64,000 nt of DNA from Eutypella sp. D-1 (GCA_023313575.1 JAJTTP010000007.1:1860001-1924000), one strand, 5' to 3'; shown: positions 1-11,264, counted from the stretch's first letter. Program-made: numbers and translations. The notes: generated by a model from the letters alone, not told the origin.

Positions 1-703
1 CGAAATTTGCCTTGGGGGGTGGAGAATGGAAGGAGAGAGAGAGGTAAAAGGTCGGATTTTCTCGCTAGTGCCTGCCCGTTTAGTGGCAAGCACACCAGAA
101 CTTCCTCCCACTTGCACTTTTGCTAGAACTTTTTTTCTTCTCTTACTGACTCGCTTGATTAGGTCTAGTGCTAGGGCTTTTTTCTTTACACACGGGCCAC
201 TCCACTCTCGTTTAAGCCGACCAATCTAGTGAGAGATGTGGGGATACCTTGGTGGCAAGGCGGCGGGTATGAAGTACATCGCTGCATGGCTGTGCCGTGA
301 TTGTGGCTGGTGTGATAAGATAAGCCCAAAGTGCGGAGCAGCGATGATAAGAAGCTTATCGAAACATTCCCGCTCGCGCTGGCTGGCTGGCATGCCAACG
401 TGCATTGGATATGCAGGGACTACAGATAGCCCTGTACTTAGTAGCAGGTAACCGTTATTACATCAAGGCAACAACAATAACAACACCAGCAGCAACTGAA
501 CAGCAATCACCTGGAATTTCTATCAGCATACGGTCCAAATTCAACACTGACATATATCTCATCTAGCTCAGTTTATTCAACCATCTCCACGTAAACCTCC
601 AAGACACCAACCAGGAACGACCCCTCATATCTCACCTTACCTCGCATCCCACGTTGAAACAGCGTTCAAGTATCAACTGTCTTCGACGACATATACACAG
701 AAG
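1..703. other. Upstream intergenic region, no gene seen
   Basis: Only short unsupported reading frames occur here. The last 200 bases are rich in CA/AC and pyrimidine stretches and probably form the promoter and 5' leader of the phosducin-like gene that starts at 704. Confidence 0.6.
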
Positions 704-1544
704 ATGGCCGCTCCTACAGAACAGCGTCTCGCTGTCCCAATAGACGACCCGAACGCGGATACGGAGTGGTACGAAACCTAGTAGTCAGCCTGGCCACCCG
801 AGAGCTGCATGCTAAGTTATTCCCAGGAATGACATCCTGCGCAAACACGGCGTCATACCCGAGAAACCCCCTTCGCCGACGCCCATGATCGAGGAGGCCA
901 TACTGGAAGGCCGGCGATTAGCACACGAGAACAGGCTAGAAGGGAAGGAGCTCGACGAATTGGACGAGCTTGAGGACGACGAGGACGAGGCGTTCCTGGA
1001 GCAATACCGGCAGAAGCGCATGCAGGAGCTGAACAGCCTGACGAAGAAGTCGGTGCACGGGTCGGTCTACCCGATCTCGAAGCCCGAGTACTCGAGGGAG
1101 GTCACGGAGGCGTCGCATAAGGGGCCGGTGTTCGTGAACCTCACCGCCTCCATGGGCACCAACGTGGAGTCGCGGGTGCTGTCCGAGCTCTGGCGCCAGG
1201 CCGCGGCGGAGTACGGCGACGTCAAGTTCTGCGAGATCCGCGCCGACAAGGCCATCGAGAACTACCCGGACCGCAACTGCCCCACCATCCTCGTCTATAA
1301 GAACGGCGACATCGTCAAGCAGGTCGTCACCCTCATGACCCTCGGCGGCGTCCGCGTCGGCATGCTCGAGATCGACGACTTGCTGGTCGAGGTCGGCGCC
1401 GTGGATGCGAACGATATGAGGGTTGTCAAGAGGAAACGAGACGCCGAGGACGCGAAGGAGGAGGCCCTCATGGGCAAGGGTATCAAGAGCGGCAACCTGA
1501 AGCACGCAACGGGGGGAGATGACGACGACGACGACTGGGACTAG
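704..1544 (+). CDS. Phosducin-like protein (PLP2/PhLP2-3 type), thioredoxin-fold CCT cofactor
   Basis: Model join(704..768, 827..1544), 260 aa. The first exon (ATG GCC GCT CCT) ends in a split Trp codon; the intron has GT at 769 and ends TTCCCAG at 826, after which the frame reads W-N-D-I-L-R-K-H-G. Residues about 20-85 form the helical N-terminal part (EWNDILRKHG, then an acidic ELDELDELEDDEDE stretch). Residues about 95-215 are the thioredoxin-like domain with KGPVFVNLTAS, KFCEIRADKAIENYPDRNCPT and the GGVRVGMLEIDDLL end. The tail is acidic (DDDDDWD). The family, known in yeast as Plp2, binds the cytosolic chaperonin CCT and assists actin and tubulin folding; the active-site CxxC of true thioredoxins is absent, as is usual. 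Assignment among PhLP2/PhLP3 subtypes is inferred. Confidence 0.9.
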
Positions 1545-2254
1545 GATATCACCGTGTGCACAAACCCACACTCTGGTAACAGAGGCGTATCATACCGAGG
1601 CCCGGAATAGAGGAAGACGCCTGAAAATCACACCTAAGCCTGCTATACCAAACGTCTCGACTGGTACCTAACTAGTTTCTCGCTCGTAGCACGTAGTTGT
1701 TTGTGCTAAGCAGAGGTGCGTCTACCATCAGTCCCTCTCGATGTTCAATAATCCGGGTTGGGTTATCTCACAGTACATACATAGTATTTTATCTCGAAAT
1801 ACATACTCCAACTCAGTATTTTAACTCGTGGACATTACGGACCTCCTGTCTTAATCATATATCCACAAATGGTACCTCCCGACTATTTTCTGTCCGATAT
1901 AGGAGCTACTTTGTAGGTAGCATCACGAACGCGAGGGCCCAATTTCCTATTATGGCAGGTGGGGTACCAAGCCTGTTAGCGTGTCTATCCGCATGTCATA
2001 CTTTACCCTTTTTGGCCTTTTCCACCACCATGGACCCTGACTTTTGTGTACAACCCCTGTCGCGATCGGGTCAGATCCGTGCAAAGTCGCGTGTGCGAAG
2101 CACTGACGCAACTACCATTGCTCTTGTCGGCCTCCAGCTCCAGCCCCCCTCCGCGCAGTCGTGGCCCCTATTTATCCTTTTTCACTTTTTCGTTTTACAC
2201 ATCTCCGCTCTAATTAAATCTTAGAAACACCTACTCAATATTTGGCACCACGTT
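1545..2254. other. Intergenic region, no gene seen
   Basis: Spacer between two plus-strand genes. It should contain the 3' end of the phosducin-like gene and the promoter of the LRR gene. A 175-codon open stretch at 1697-2224 lacks similarity to any family I know and has poor coding character. Confidence 0.5.
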
Positions 2255-4072
2255 ATGGCTGACGAACCGGAGCTTCCCCGTCTACCAACTGTTACATGGA
2301 ATCCCGAGACGCAGTCTTTCAACAATACGCGTAAACGCGCCCGACAGCCCGGCCATGCGCAACCACCGCCGAACTTCTCTAATTCAAGTGACCCGGCTGT
2401 TTTTTCCAGCGACGATGACCCCTCTGTAGACAATTATGTCCATGGAAAGCACAGGAAGAAGCGATATGTCGGCTCGTGGTACCAGCAGCACCTCGCGTCT
2501 TCCGACTCGGCGTTCGGCGAGGAGGTGAGGTCGTCGCCGAAGAAGGTCCAGAGGACTTTCCAACGCCAGTTCGACTCCGGTGTCTGGATGGGTAGTGATG
2601 GCTTTACCGAGGATGACGAGGATACCATGATCGATGCCGGGTTCTCGGCGGAGCCCCGGCTGCCACAGCTTAGTCACGTACCCGTCAAGACGGCGATCTC
2701 GCAAACGGAACAGTTCGCTCTGCAGAGGATTCAAGAAGCTATAGATACGGGCAATGAGAACATTGACCTCACGTGAGTCGCTGGGATGCGATGGCGCGCT
2801 GGCCCATCATGTGCTCTTGAAATCGGACTAATAGCAGGCAGGGGCATGGGTCTTGAAGAGCTCTCGAACGAGACGATTTCCCGACTATCCGAGTTCGCCT
2901 GTATCCCGATAGTCGCCGAAGACGTTCCCTTCGAGCAGTCGGATCCTTCCCTGAGGCTCTACCTGGCGCAAAACCCTCTGATACGGGCACCCGGCGCCAT
3001 CTTCAACCTAGAGTTCCTGACAGTCCTAAGTTTACGGAATACCCGGATCACCGAGCTTCCCCCCAGCATCGCGAACCTACGAAACCTGACGGATCTGAAC
3101 GTGGCGCTGAACCGCCTACGGTATCTTCCGGGGGAGCTCCTCGACCTGCTCCAGTCGCGGGGGAAGCTACAGAACCTAATTGCCCACCCCAACCCGTTCC
3201 ACCAACCCGAGAGCACGCCCTCGACGGAGATAATCCTGCCGAAGCTCGTCTGGGATGACTGGCGGCCCACAAGCAGGGTGCACTGCGAGTTGAAGTGGCC
3301 CGGTGGGCATGTATTCAGAGCTTGGCAGGACAGTGAAGAAGACGACGCCGCTGTCGCGCCACCACCTCCGCCGCAAGACGACCACCTCTTCAGGTGGCGG
3401 ATAACCGCGGTATCCCGGTCCCCGGTGCAGTACAGCGACAGCCGCGGCGTGATTCTCTCTAAATTCCAGCTGCCCGCCCTCCCGGCGATAACGCCAGGCG
3501 GTGCCAGCCCACCACCTGCAGCCGACGCCGATCAAAATCCGACGCACGTCACGGTCGCAACCGAGGACTTCGAGTCGACGCCGACGCAGCAATTCAAGGA
3601 CGCGCGGGCCCCTTCATCCTCCAGCTCCTCCCTCGCCCAGAGCCGCGTCCCCTCGCTCTTCGAGCTCGCCCTCCGCGCCTGCGCCCGCAGCGGCCAGCCG
3701 CCGCGCGAGCTGCCCTCGTACCTGCCGCCGGACGCGCCAGCGCGGTTCCCCGCGGTGCTAGAGCGGCTAGCCGCGCAGGCGGAGGATAACGGCGGCGCGA
3801 CGGCAGCGGGCGTGCAGTGCGCTGCGTGCGGGCGCCGCGGCGTCATGGCGCCCACGACGGCCTGGATCGAGTGGTGGGTCGTCGCGCGCAACCATCTCCG
3901 CCCCTACCGTCCCTATGACTTCGTGGAGGACCGCGTAGGCACCGATCCCCCCGAGGCATTCATCCCTTTCCTCCGCCGCGGCTGCTCCTGGGCTTGCGGC
4001 CCCGCGCCCGTGCGGCCCGGCCAGTTGAGGCCGGGCGCCGTGAGGTGGAGTGTCGTGGATCCGAATGCGTGA
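2255..4072 (+). CDS. Leucine-rich repeat protein with C-terminal cysteine motif
   Basis: Model join(2255..2772, 2842..4072), 582 aa. The intron runs GTGAGT at 2773 to CAG at 2841; of two nearby acceptors only the second keeps the frame. Residues 1-172 are polar and probably disordered (basic KRARQPGH, acidic SSDDDPS, then FDSGVWMGSDGFTEDDED). Residues about 215-300 carry LRR units such as LRNTRITELPPSIANLRNL and LNRLRYLPGELLDLL. A Ser/Pro-rich linker follows, then a conserved-looking end with CAACGRRG and RRGCSWACGP, which could bind a metal through four cysteines. LRRs suggest protein binding, but no molecular function can be named. It looks like a conserved ascomycete LRR family that is often left uncharacterised. 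Confidence 0.8.
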
Positions 4073-5270
4073 TTGCGTGCGTGCGTGGCGGGGTGGGATT
4101 TGGGGATTGGATAGGGTTGGACCTCATGGAATGGCACGGGACGGGTGGATGGATGGTAGGATGGATTTAAGTTGGGGGTTGGAATGGGGGCGGGATTTTG
4201 CGCGATAGCAGAATTGACTAGCCCCCTTGTTTTGTTATAACCTACCTCCCCCTTCCTTCTGCGTACATAATGCACTTGTACTTTATAATCGACGTTTTGG
4301 AAGAATCCAGTCTGCGGTGCTTGCTCCTATCCCAACCGTGGCCGTATAATCCATCTCAGGGAAGAAAGGTTTCCTAGAACGATGTGCATGTAATATGTGA
4401 TGTACTTTCTACTTCTAATGTGGCTTGGTTATTTACCCCAAACCAAGTGAGTCAAGAGAAATCCAGTGGTGTTATATTGATATTTTGTTCTTCTTTTTGG
4501 TCTGAGGATCAAATATTCTTCGAATCTATTGCGGCCTCCCTTTCTACGGAACTCCCCATATCTTCGGCTTCCCCCCCCTTATCTTTCGGTTCACCGCTGT
4601 TATGTGTTACGTTTATACTTAAATACAAAAATGAAAATAAAAATCAATGAGAAAGACTGGATCTCCTTTTTTGGGGGGGGACTTGGTTGGTGTTACTTAC
4701 CGCATTGATCGCCCCGAACCGGGGCCTCTTGGTTCTCCGGGCCCCGCTATTTCTATCCTGGTCGGAGTAAATGTTGCTCCGAGTCGTACGCACTATAGCT
4801 GGAGTAGCGTCCTCTTTCGCCAAACCTCCCCCCCATCCCCCAAATCCTCCCTTACTATGCGTTATAAGTCCCAGACCGGCGGCACCGGCCCGCGCGGGTT
4901 AGGCGGCCGTAAGCAAGTAGAGCTTCAGAGGCGGCACATGCGGGCTTATTTATTGTGTGTTGTGCTCACGTGGTCCTCATGTAAGTCAGTAAGTACATAC
5001 TTAGGTTAGGTACGAAGTAGCCCAGTTCCTGGGGGGGGAGGGGGGCTTTAACGATGCCGAGGCGTAGGATCAGCTCGGCCAGACAGGGCTTTGCTTACTC
5101 GGGGTACTTTCCTCCGTCTAAATATCCTCCCGTCCCCCTTGTTGTGTGCCATCTCTCCCTTTCTCTGATGAATTTATTCATAATTTCTCTCACCATCATT
5201 ATCAACTTGGTTTTTTTTCTCTTTTTGGCGCTTGTTTAGTCCGGACTGGGCTGGCACGTAATAATTAATC
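4073..5270. other. Intergenic region, no gene seen
   Basis: T-rich and G/C homopolymer-rich spacer (for example G runs at about 4672 and 5031). I find no supported exon. The last part is a pyrimidine-rich stretch (about 5150-5230) that looks like a fungal promoter before the DUF3237 gene. Confidence 0.5.
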
Positions 5271-6828
5271 ATGGTATCTTCTGCGCCCATTGCTGGCGAG
5301 CCCGGCTCCGCCGCGCAGCAGGAAAAAGAGGGACATATGACGATTCTCGGCGGCGAGGTCTCCCCTGGCCATTATCCCGTGGGTGCGCCGTCGCCCCTAG
5401 TCTCCGTGCCGGACCCGGACGACTCCGCCCTGCAGTGGGACTGCGGAGTGATCATGCACGGCCTGGATTTCGGGATGAACGGGAAATTGGAGCGGCGGCA
5501 TAGCGGCGTAAGAAACATTCCCCTTATCCAATGTTCTGGGACCGCCATTGTTTCCTGTCACGGCACTGTGATGCGAGTCATGACTCAACACCCGGGTGCT
5601 CTCATCCGGGATTTTTCTTGACAGGGATCACAACTAATACTTCCCGTGTGCAGTGGGAGGCAGTGGAGCAGGAATGGTTCAAGCGTCGCCGGGAATCAGC
5701 TGATGAGGGCCAATCTCCGCGGCAAGGGCACCGGGAGCCCAGTCGAAAAAAGAGCAAAACGTAATGAAGAGGGCCTCAATCACTTATCCAGAACTCCGCC
5801 CAGCTTTAGCACAGCACAGCACATGCAAAGAATCAGGGGTTATAGTGACAGACTAACGAGTCGGGCTGATGTCCCCGCAGCAACAGTAGCAGCAGCGGCG
5901 AACTTCCAGGGGCAGCGCGCAAGCCGAGAGAAGAAGGGACGACCATGATTAGCGACGGCAGGTCTCCCGCTTACCCCTGCCCGGAACTCTCCATCCCGCC
6001 GCCGCGCCTTGAACCCGGGTCCGATCGCTTCCGCCTCAGGATCGCTCTAGGCGCAGGGGACACAGACGCCGTGGCTTCCTCTGGCCCCTTCCCCTCCGTC
6101 GGAAAGCGCTGCACGATGCTCTCCGGCGGCACGTGGAGCGGGACCTTTGGTCGCGGCACGATTGTGGTGCGTCTCCTTCTTCTCTCCCTCCTATCACGTA
6201 TTTTATTCCTCTAGGCTGTCGTTTATCGTGCACGTAAATGGAAGAAGAGTACTTTGTCGCAGAGTAAAAAAAGAAGAAGCGAGGGCCCTCTCCGAGCTAA
6301 CACGAACCCCCGCTCGGCTCGTGGCCCCCCCTACTATAGAGTGGAGACCAGGAGACCCAAGATGCGGCCCACGGCGCCACGCAGGGTTTACAGATCGAGT
6401 CGACGCTGCGCCTCAAGACAGACGACAGTACGCCCGCGTAGTAAGTTCCCGTTACTTCTTTTCCCCATCTTTTCCCCCAAGTCGATCCACCCAGAAAGTC
6501 CCCAGAAGACGAGACAATTGAGGCGGAAGAGGTAAAGGAAAGGAAAATAAAATCAATTTGCGGACGGCACCGTTTTGGGTGTATAGGGCTAACTAAGCGA
6601 AACAACAGCATCGAGTGCGCAGTCCGGGGCTCGCTCACCGGCTCGGGGGAGGCCGTGGAGGCGATGAGAGATACGGGCACTGGAGCGCCGCCAGTGGACC
6701 CGGCGCAGTATAATTGCCGGGTGGTCTTCACGATGGAGACACCTGACGAGCGGTACGCCGAGAGGCTCAACTTCGGGCTATGGGTCGCCAGCTGTGTGCG
6801 GAAGGGTCAAGATGTCGTATGCGAGTAG
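5271..6828 (+). CDS. DUF3237 (UPF0311-like) domain protein, five exons
   Basis: Model join(5271..5507, 5654..5760, 5881..6166, 6340..6440, 6609..6828), 316 aa. Donors are GTAAGA, GTAATG, GTGCGT and GTAAGT; acceptors are GTGCAG, CCGCAG, CTATAG and AACAG. Every junction keeps phase and no stop intervenes. Residues about 148-316 match the DUF3237 fold pattern: SDRFRLRIALGAGD, TMLSGGTWSGTFGRGTIV, STLRLKTDDSTPAYIE, the VDPAQYNCRVVFTMET segment and RYAERLNFGLWVAS. The first ~140 residues are low-complexity or unassigned (RKKSKTNSSSSG linker), and the first exon is the least certain part. The family is a beta-barrel of unknown function found in bacteria and fungi, often near small-molecule metabolism genes. 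The gene is easily missed because each exon is short. Confidence 0.68.
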
Positions 6829-7226
6829 GTTTTCCTCCTTACCCCTTTCTTCTCTGCCCGTTACCTTTTACTACGATGCGAAGCGAATTCTTTATCACGG
6901 CTGTAATGTGGCGTGGCATGGTTATCGTCGACTTGCTGACGCTTGCGGATGAATCTAGTGCGTATAGGATAACTTGAGATACAGAAATATATGTGGTCCG
7001 GGGTTATTTCTCCGTGCGAGTTATCTAATCGGTGTCGTTCTTTGCCGTGATATATATAGGCCTCTCTACCTTCTACTATGCCGGTTTTAATGCCATATCG
7101 GTTGCTCCGAATACGTAATGCCATTATGATTTGTCTAGGTATGGTAGTTCACAGATATATCATGTTAGTCCATACTTTCATAGCTGCGCGTGGATATTAT
7201 AGACCAATCTATAGGCGGGCAGTATT

Positions 7227-7262
7227 GGGTCAGGGTCAAGGTCAGGGCCAGGGTTAGGGTAT
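7227..7262 (+). repeat. Degenerate interstitial telomere-like array (GGGTTA)n
   Basis: Six consecutive hexamers in register read GGGTCA, GGGTCA, AGGTCA, GGGCCA, GGGTTA, GGGTAT. They are decayed relatives of the fungal telomere unit TTAGGG. It lies in non-coding DNA far from any chromosome end visible here. Confidence 0.55.
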
Positions 7263-7779
7263 CTCAGTGAAAATGTAGTGAAAATGTGATTATGGCAGGT
7301 TGATAGGCCTGAGAGCCTGGGTTTGGTAGTTGCCTGGTTGCGCGCATGATACTTTACCCCGGATATGGATATCAACTCGCTGATAGCTTGAGGCAGACTT
7401 GATTTATTAAAAAGAACTTCACAATCTTTTTTAAACTGTTACTCAATGCCTTAATGGTAGGACAACGTAGGTCTGTCATCTGTCCAAGTCTACTCACCAT
7501 GCACATGCATCAATGTACTACTACTGTATCTACGTCAATATCAACTCGATCAGGGGTGTCCGGGTCTGGACCTCAGTGTTCTTTTCTGGGTTGGGGTATC
7601 TGGAAGATCAGATCGTCTACAAGTAGTAGAATAACTGAAAAGGCATGAAAGTAATAATTAATTTCCTAATATGAATCTTGCATGATGCAGCATGATTTGG
7701 CTGCAATGCAGGGTCCCAGATGCGAATTCCCGATGCCTGCCAAACACCGCGATCTCAAGGTCACCTTTTTTTTGAAGGC

Positions 7780-7844
7780 GTCAGGGCCAGGTAACAGACG
7801 CAGGGGAGGTGCCCAAATGCCCTCAAACCTCCCTGGCTCCTGAC
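7780..7844. repeat. Imperfect inverted repeat (stem-loop)
   Basis: GTCAGGGCCAGG at 7780-7791 pairs with CCTGGCTCCTGAC at 7832-7844 with one bulge. An alternative inner pairing uses GGGAGGT and ACCTCCC. The function is unknown; it may be a relic of a small foldback element. Confidence 0.4.
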
Positions 7845-8404
7845 CCCTGACCTCCCGGCTCCTTGGCAATTTGACTAGGGGCCAGAACGAAAAGAATGCC
7901 AGCGCGAAATCAGGGTCTTGGATGTGACCCACAAAATTCATATATATCCCGGGATTTCGAGGGACCCTTAAAATGCCACTGCCGTCACCAACTCCAACCA
8001 TCCCGGATATCATTGGTGCATCACTACACCAGGAATTGTGCTCGCCTGCCACAACACTACGTCATCCCGATGATCGGCAAAGGGAAGAAAACACACATCA
8101 GAATGCGACAATGCAAACAGGTTTACGTCAGCGATGACCGTTTAGCATTCTTGGACCGCTGCTGCTGGCCTTGCTGAGCCTTGACGTTGCTCGTCCGAGA
8201 ATTGCTCAAAAGGGGACCAGCATCCCGATGTAGAACTTGGCAGTCTTCTCTTTTCAGAACACACATCCATACAAACCAGCCACTCCAAGATATTTGAGAG
8301 AGATAAAAAAATCAACCCCACCGCGCCGCCGTACGTAGAGCACTTAATAATTCTAAATCGCAAAGGTCGTCCCCCCACAAAAGGTTTTTGAGAACAAGAC
8401 AACC

Positions 8405-9040
8405 ATGCCGTTCTTCTCCAGCCGCAAGCCCGAAGAGGAAGTCCACGAGGAGCCCGCTCCGCTGCTGCCGCCGACGGAGAAGAAGCACCACCACGGGATG
8501 GGGCTATTCGGCAGCAACCGCTCGTCGTCGCCGTCACGCGCCAGCAACGCCAACGCCAACCGGACCTCATCCGTAGGCTCCGCGCACACGCGGGGCGCCT
8601 CATCCATCTCCTCCGTATCCTCGACCTCCGAGCACGGCGGCGCGTCGCGGCACCGCAGCGTGCTCTCGCGATTCGGCGGGGGCGGGATCGGGAACGGGAA
8701 CGCGGAACTCGACCCGTCGATCCAGGGGGCGCGGGAGCGCGTCATGAGCGCCGAGAAGGCGGAGGCGGAGGCGGACCGCGCGCTCGCGGCCGCGCGGCTC
8801 CGGGTCCGCGAGGCGCGCGATGAGGTCAAGCGCCTCGAGCTCGAGGCCGCGGAGGAGGCGCGCCGCGCGAAGATTAAGCAGTACCACGCCCGCGAGGTGT
8901 CTAAGCGCGGGAAGCAGCTCGGTCGTAAGTTCCCACCGTCCACCCCTCCCTTCTCGGTGGTTTCATATATACACACCTGTCGTTATTGTTGCGGTGACTG
9001 CAATATGCTAAAATGTTCACGCGTAGGACACGATATTTGA
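8405..9040 (+). CDS. Small conserved fungal coiled-coil protein with tiny last exon
   Basis: Model join(8405..8924, 9027..9040), 177 aa. The intron has GTAAGT at 8925, a TGCTAAAAT branch-like site and CGTAG at 9026; the last exon encodes only the end of LGRHDI. Residues 1-100 are Ser/Arg/Gly-rich (SSRKPEEEVHEE, HHHGMGLFGSNRSSSPS, RFGGGGIGNGN). Residues about 105-170 are a charged alpha-helical/coiled-coil segment (ARERVMSAEKAEAEADRALA, RVREARDEVKRLELEAAEEA). I have a general memory of short filamentous-fungal proteins with this helical core and an LGRHD-type end, but no function. Reading through the intron would instead add 39 unrelated residues; the splice is preferred because of its consensus sites. 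Confidence 0.72.
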   Translation: MPFFSSRKPEEEVHEEPAPLLPPTEKKHHHGMGLFGSNRSSSPSRASNANANRTSSVGSAHTRGASSISSVSSTSEHGGASRHRSVLSRFGGGGIGNGNAELDPSIQGARERVMSAEKAEAEADRALAAARLRVREARDEVKRLELEAAEEARRAKIKQYHAREVSKRGKQLGRKFPPSTPPFSVVSYIHTCRYCCGDCNMLKCSRVGHDI

Positions 9041-10306
9041 TCGAACCCAAGCAGCAGGCTATGCGCACACAATGCCGGGGTTTCCCCCACGGTGCTTGGC
9101 GTGCCTCTTATGGTATAGCTGTAGCTCATCCCTATCTCCCAGAGTACGATATATTCCAGAATGGGATGAATTTGACGAGGTCAATAATGAATAACGATGA
9201 TGATTATGGTGATGGGGAGAAGTGGAAGGTGGAGACAGTATCACCGGACATTGTCACCATGTACGATTTATTGTATGATTAGAACACAGCGCGGCGCAAC
9301 CAGTCTCTTTACAGTCGAATATCCCGTTATCAAAAAGGTTATAATTATCAATACATATGTAGTTGAGTTTGTGCTTGTAGAGCTCTCTGCTGTTACACGG
9401 TTTGATAGGATCTTGGCAAATGTATGGTATTTGGAGATATGCAAGCACATTTGCAGTTATGACTGCAAACGGAAGGCATTGGAGTGCAGATGACCACCAA
9501 CAGCCTATATGGCGGTTAGGACAGCTATATTAGAATATCTCGATGGCGGTACGTACCCGCTATTACTTGTGTATATAGGACTTAGATCTCCTACCAGACT
9601 GATCGAGAGGAGAAGACTTAAGGCCCTTGAGACTAAAGAAGAATTATTAGTTGTTCTGATCTATATCCAAGCCCTAGACATTAGCCCTTGTTACATCTGC
9701 TGCCAGTGATGGAAATTGAGCTCAAGAACCCTGGTGAAGGGACTTTCCTCATCATCATACACGGGATATACAGAAACCTAGTATTGCAGAAACCTACTAT
9801 CATATATGGATATAACCTAGGAAGGAGCACAGTTGCCGCCTCCTAGCGAGACCTTCGTACGCAAGAAATACACTACCCCTCCCACCGCCCCCTTCCTTCC
9901 CCCCACAAAAACCTTTTTGCTGAAGGCCGGAAAAGACATTACATACGTAATAAGTGCTGCTATAGATGCAGGCGTGATCAAGCAGTAATCAAATGCCATG
10001 CCAAGACGATCGATGGAGATAGTTGCTACTCTTCATCTTGTGGCTATCACAACAAGCGGGTTATCCCAAGGGGATGCGCCTTCCATTCTATTATTTATTG
10101 GATTCAATCGCGCCAACTGAATTAAATGTCCTATGGTGCCCATGCATCAAGTGCCTTTGGGCTTCCTTTTCCTTTCACTATTTATATCGTCCTCTGTATT
10201 GCCATAGTTATTTTAACCATTTCCTTTATCCCTCCTACCTTAAGAAATCACATAATACTAGGTAGTCTACTGTTTTATCTACTACGTGTCCTTCAGTGTC
10301 GTGGCA
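9041..10306. other. AT-rich intergenic region, no gene seen
   Basis: Only short AT-rich reading frames are present, without coding bias or motifs. The segment probably holds the promoter of the downstream zinc-ribbon gene; no clear TATA box could be chosen. Confidence 0.5.
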
Positions 10307-11264
10307 ATGGCCTTGAAAGTCTGTACTAATTGCTATCATGAGTTTCCTCCCGACCAGTTTCTTAGCCGGCGATCTCCTTCGGAGAGAACTCGCCAATGTG
10401 CATCATGTAGAGAGGGGAAAGCTCGCTCTAATGCATTATATAGAAAGAGGAGAACGGAAGAAGTACGTTCTTTTTTCCTCGTATCTTCCCTGTCTTCCCC
10501 CCCTAACCACTGGCTAACGAAATAAGTATTGGACAAAGGCGGCAATTGTGTCTAATACTGCATGTGACAGCCAGTCCCTCCCTCCCGAGGATAACTCTCT
10601 CAGTCTAGAAACTGCGCCCGCCCCCATACGACAAGTTTCAAACCATGAATTCATGACCGAGCATCGTCCTGCGGGCGGTGTCTTCGGAAGTGCCGCTCCG
10701 GACATGGCGACCGCTCCACAACAGTGGCCAGTAATATCAGGAGGGGGACATCGAGACCAGCATTTCGAAAGCTAGGGTCCTTCGCAAACGCCCGGGCAGT
10801 ACGACCTGGGAGACGGACAGTTCGGTCTGGAAACGGGACAGTTCGGTCTTGGAAACAAACAGCATGGTCTAGGAAACGAACAATATGATCTGGGAAACGA
10901 ACAATATGATCTGGGAAACGAACTGTACGGCCTGGAAAACGAACAGTACGGCCTGGGAAACCCCTGGACGGGGCTCGAAGAGCTCACCCCAATGACGGGT
11001 CCGGACTTTCTCCAGGGCCACCAAGCTGGACTAAACACGTCAGTGGACCGCCAACCCGAGCAGAACGGTGCGGATCTCGGTGGCGATGAAAGCATTTTCG
11101 CACCACCGACGGAGGAAAACAGAGCGGAAAACGCGCCGTCACAAGTCGATAACCAGCAGCGGCCTCCCGGGCAGCGGGGCACGAACCCGCCACCTTGCCC
11201 CTTTGCTAGACCGCGGGAGCCGATACGGCCCGTCGGTCGTCCACGCAAAGACCGCAGAGACTAG
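10307..11264 (+). CDS. Zinc-ribbon / heptapeptide-repeat / AT-hook protein (unknown)
   Basis: Model join(10307..10462, 10527..10730, 10800..11264), 274 aa; both introns (64 and 69 bp) are in phase 0. Start is the ATG of MALKVCTNC. Residues 6-34 contain C-x2-C-x21-C-x2-C (Cys 6, 9, 31, 34), a likely zinc knuckle resembling the C-x2-C pairs in fungal and phage HNH/endonuclease-VII-like proteins. Residues 121-176 are eight tandem heptapeptides of the form [YFH]-[GD]-L-[GE]-[NTD]-x-Q encoded by a 21-bp minisatellite. The C-terminus has RPVGRPRK (GRPRK at 266-270), an AT-hook core. Zinc ribbon plus AT-hook suggests DNA binding, but that is inference. No family is recognised as a whole. The first intron has a GGCTAACG branch site; the second has a weaker one. 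Confidence 0.6.
10800..10967 (+). repeat. 21-bp coding minisatellite (about 8 copies)
   Basis: Tandem 21-mers related to GGAAACGAACAATATGATCTG encode the heptapeptide array of the zinc-ribbon protein. Copies differ mostly at synonymous or conservative positions, and because 21 is a multiple of three, copy-number changes would keep the reading frame. Confidence 0.8.

Larger units (their letters stand above)
6829..8404. other. Intergenic region with telomere-like and hairpin repeats
   Basis: No supported gene. The stretch contains a degenerate GGGTTA array at 7227-7262 and imperfect inverted repeats around 7780-7844, both listed separately. The final 120 bases lead into the gene at 8405. Confidence 0.5.

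Noticed and set aside
936..1571. 211-codon minus-strand frame
   Set aside because: Lies antisense to the phosducin-like gene and arises from its GC-rich codons.
1697..2224. 175-codon frame
   Set aside because: Poor codon bias, no motif, and it would occupy the whole promoter of the LRR gene.
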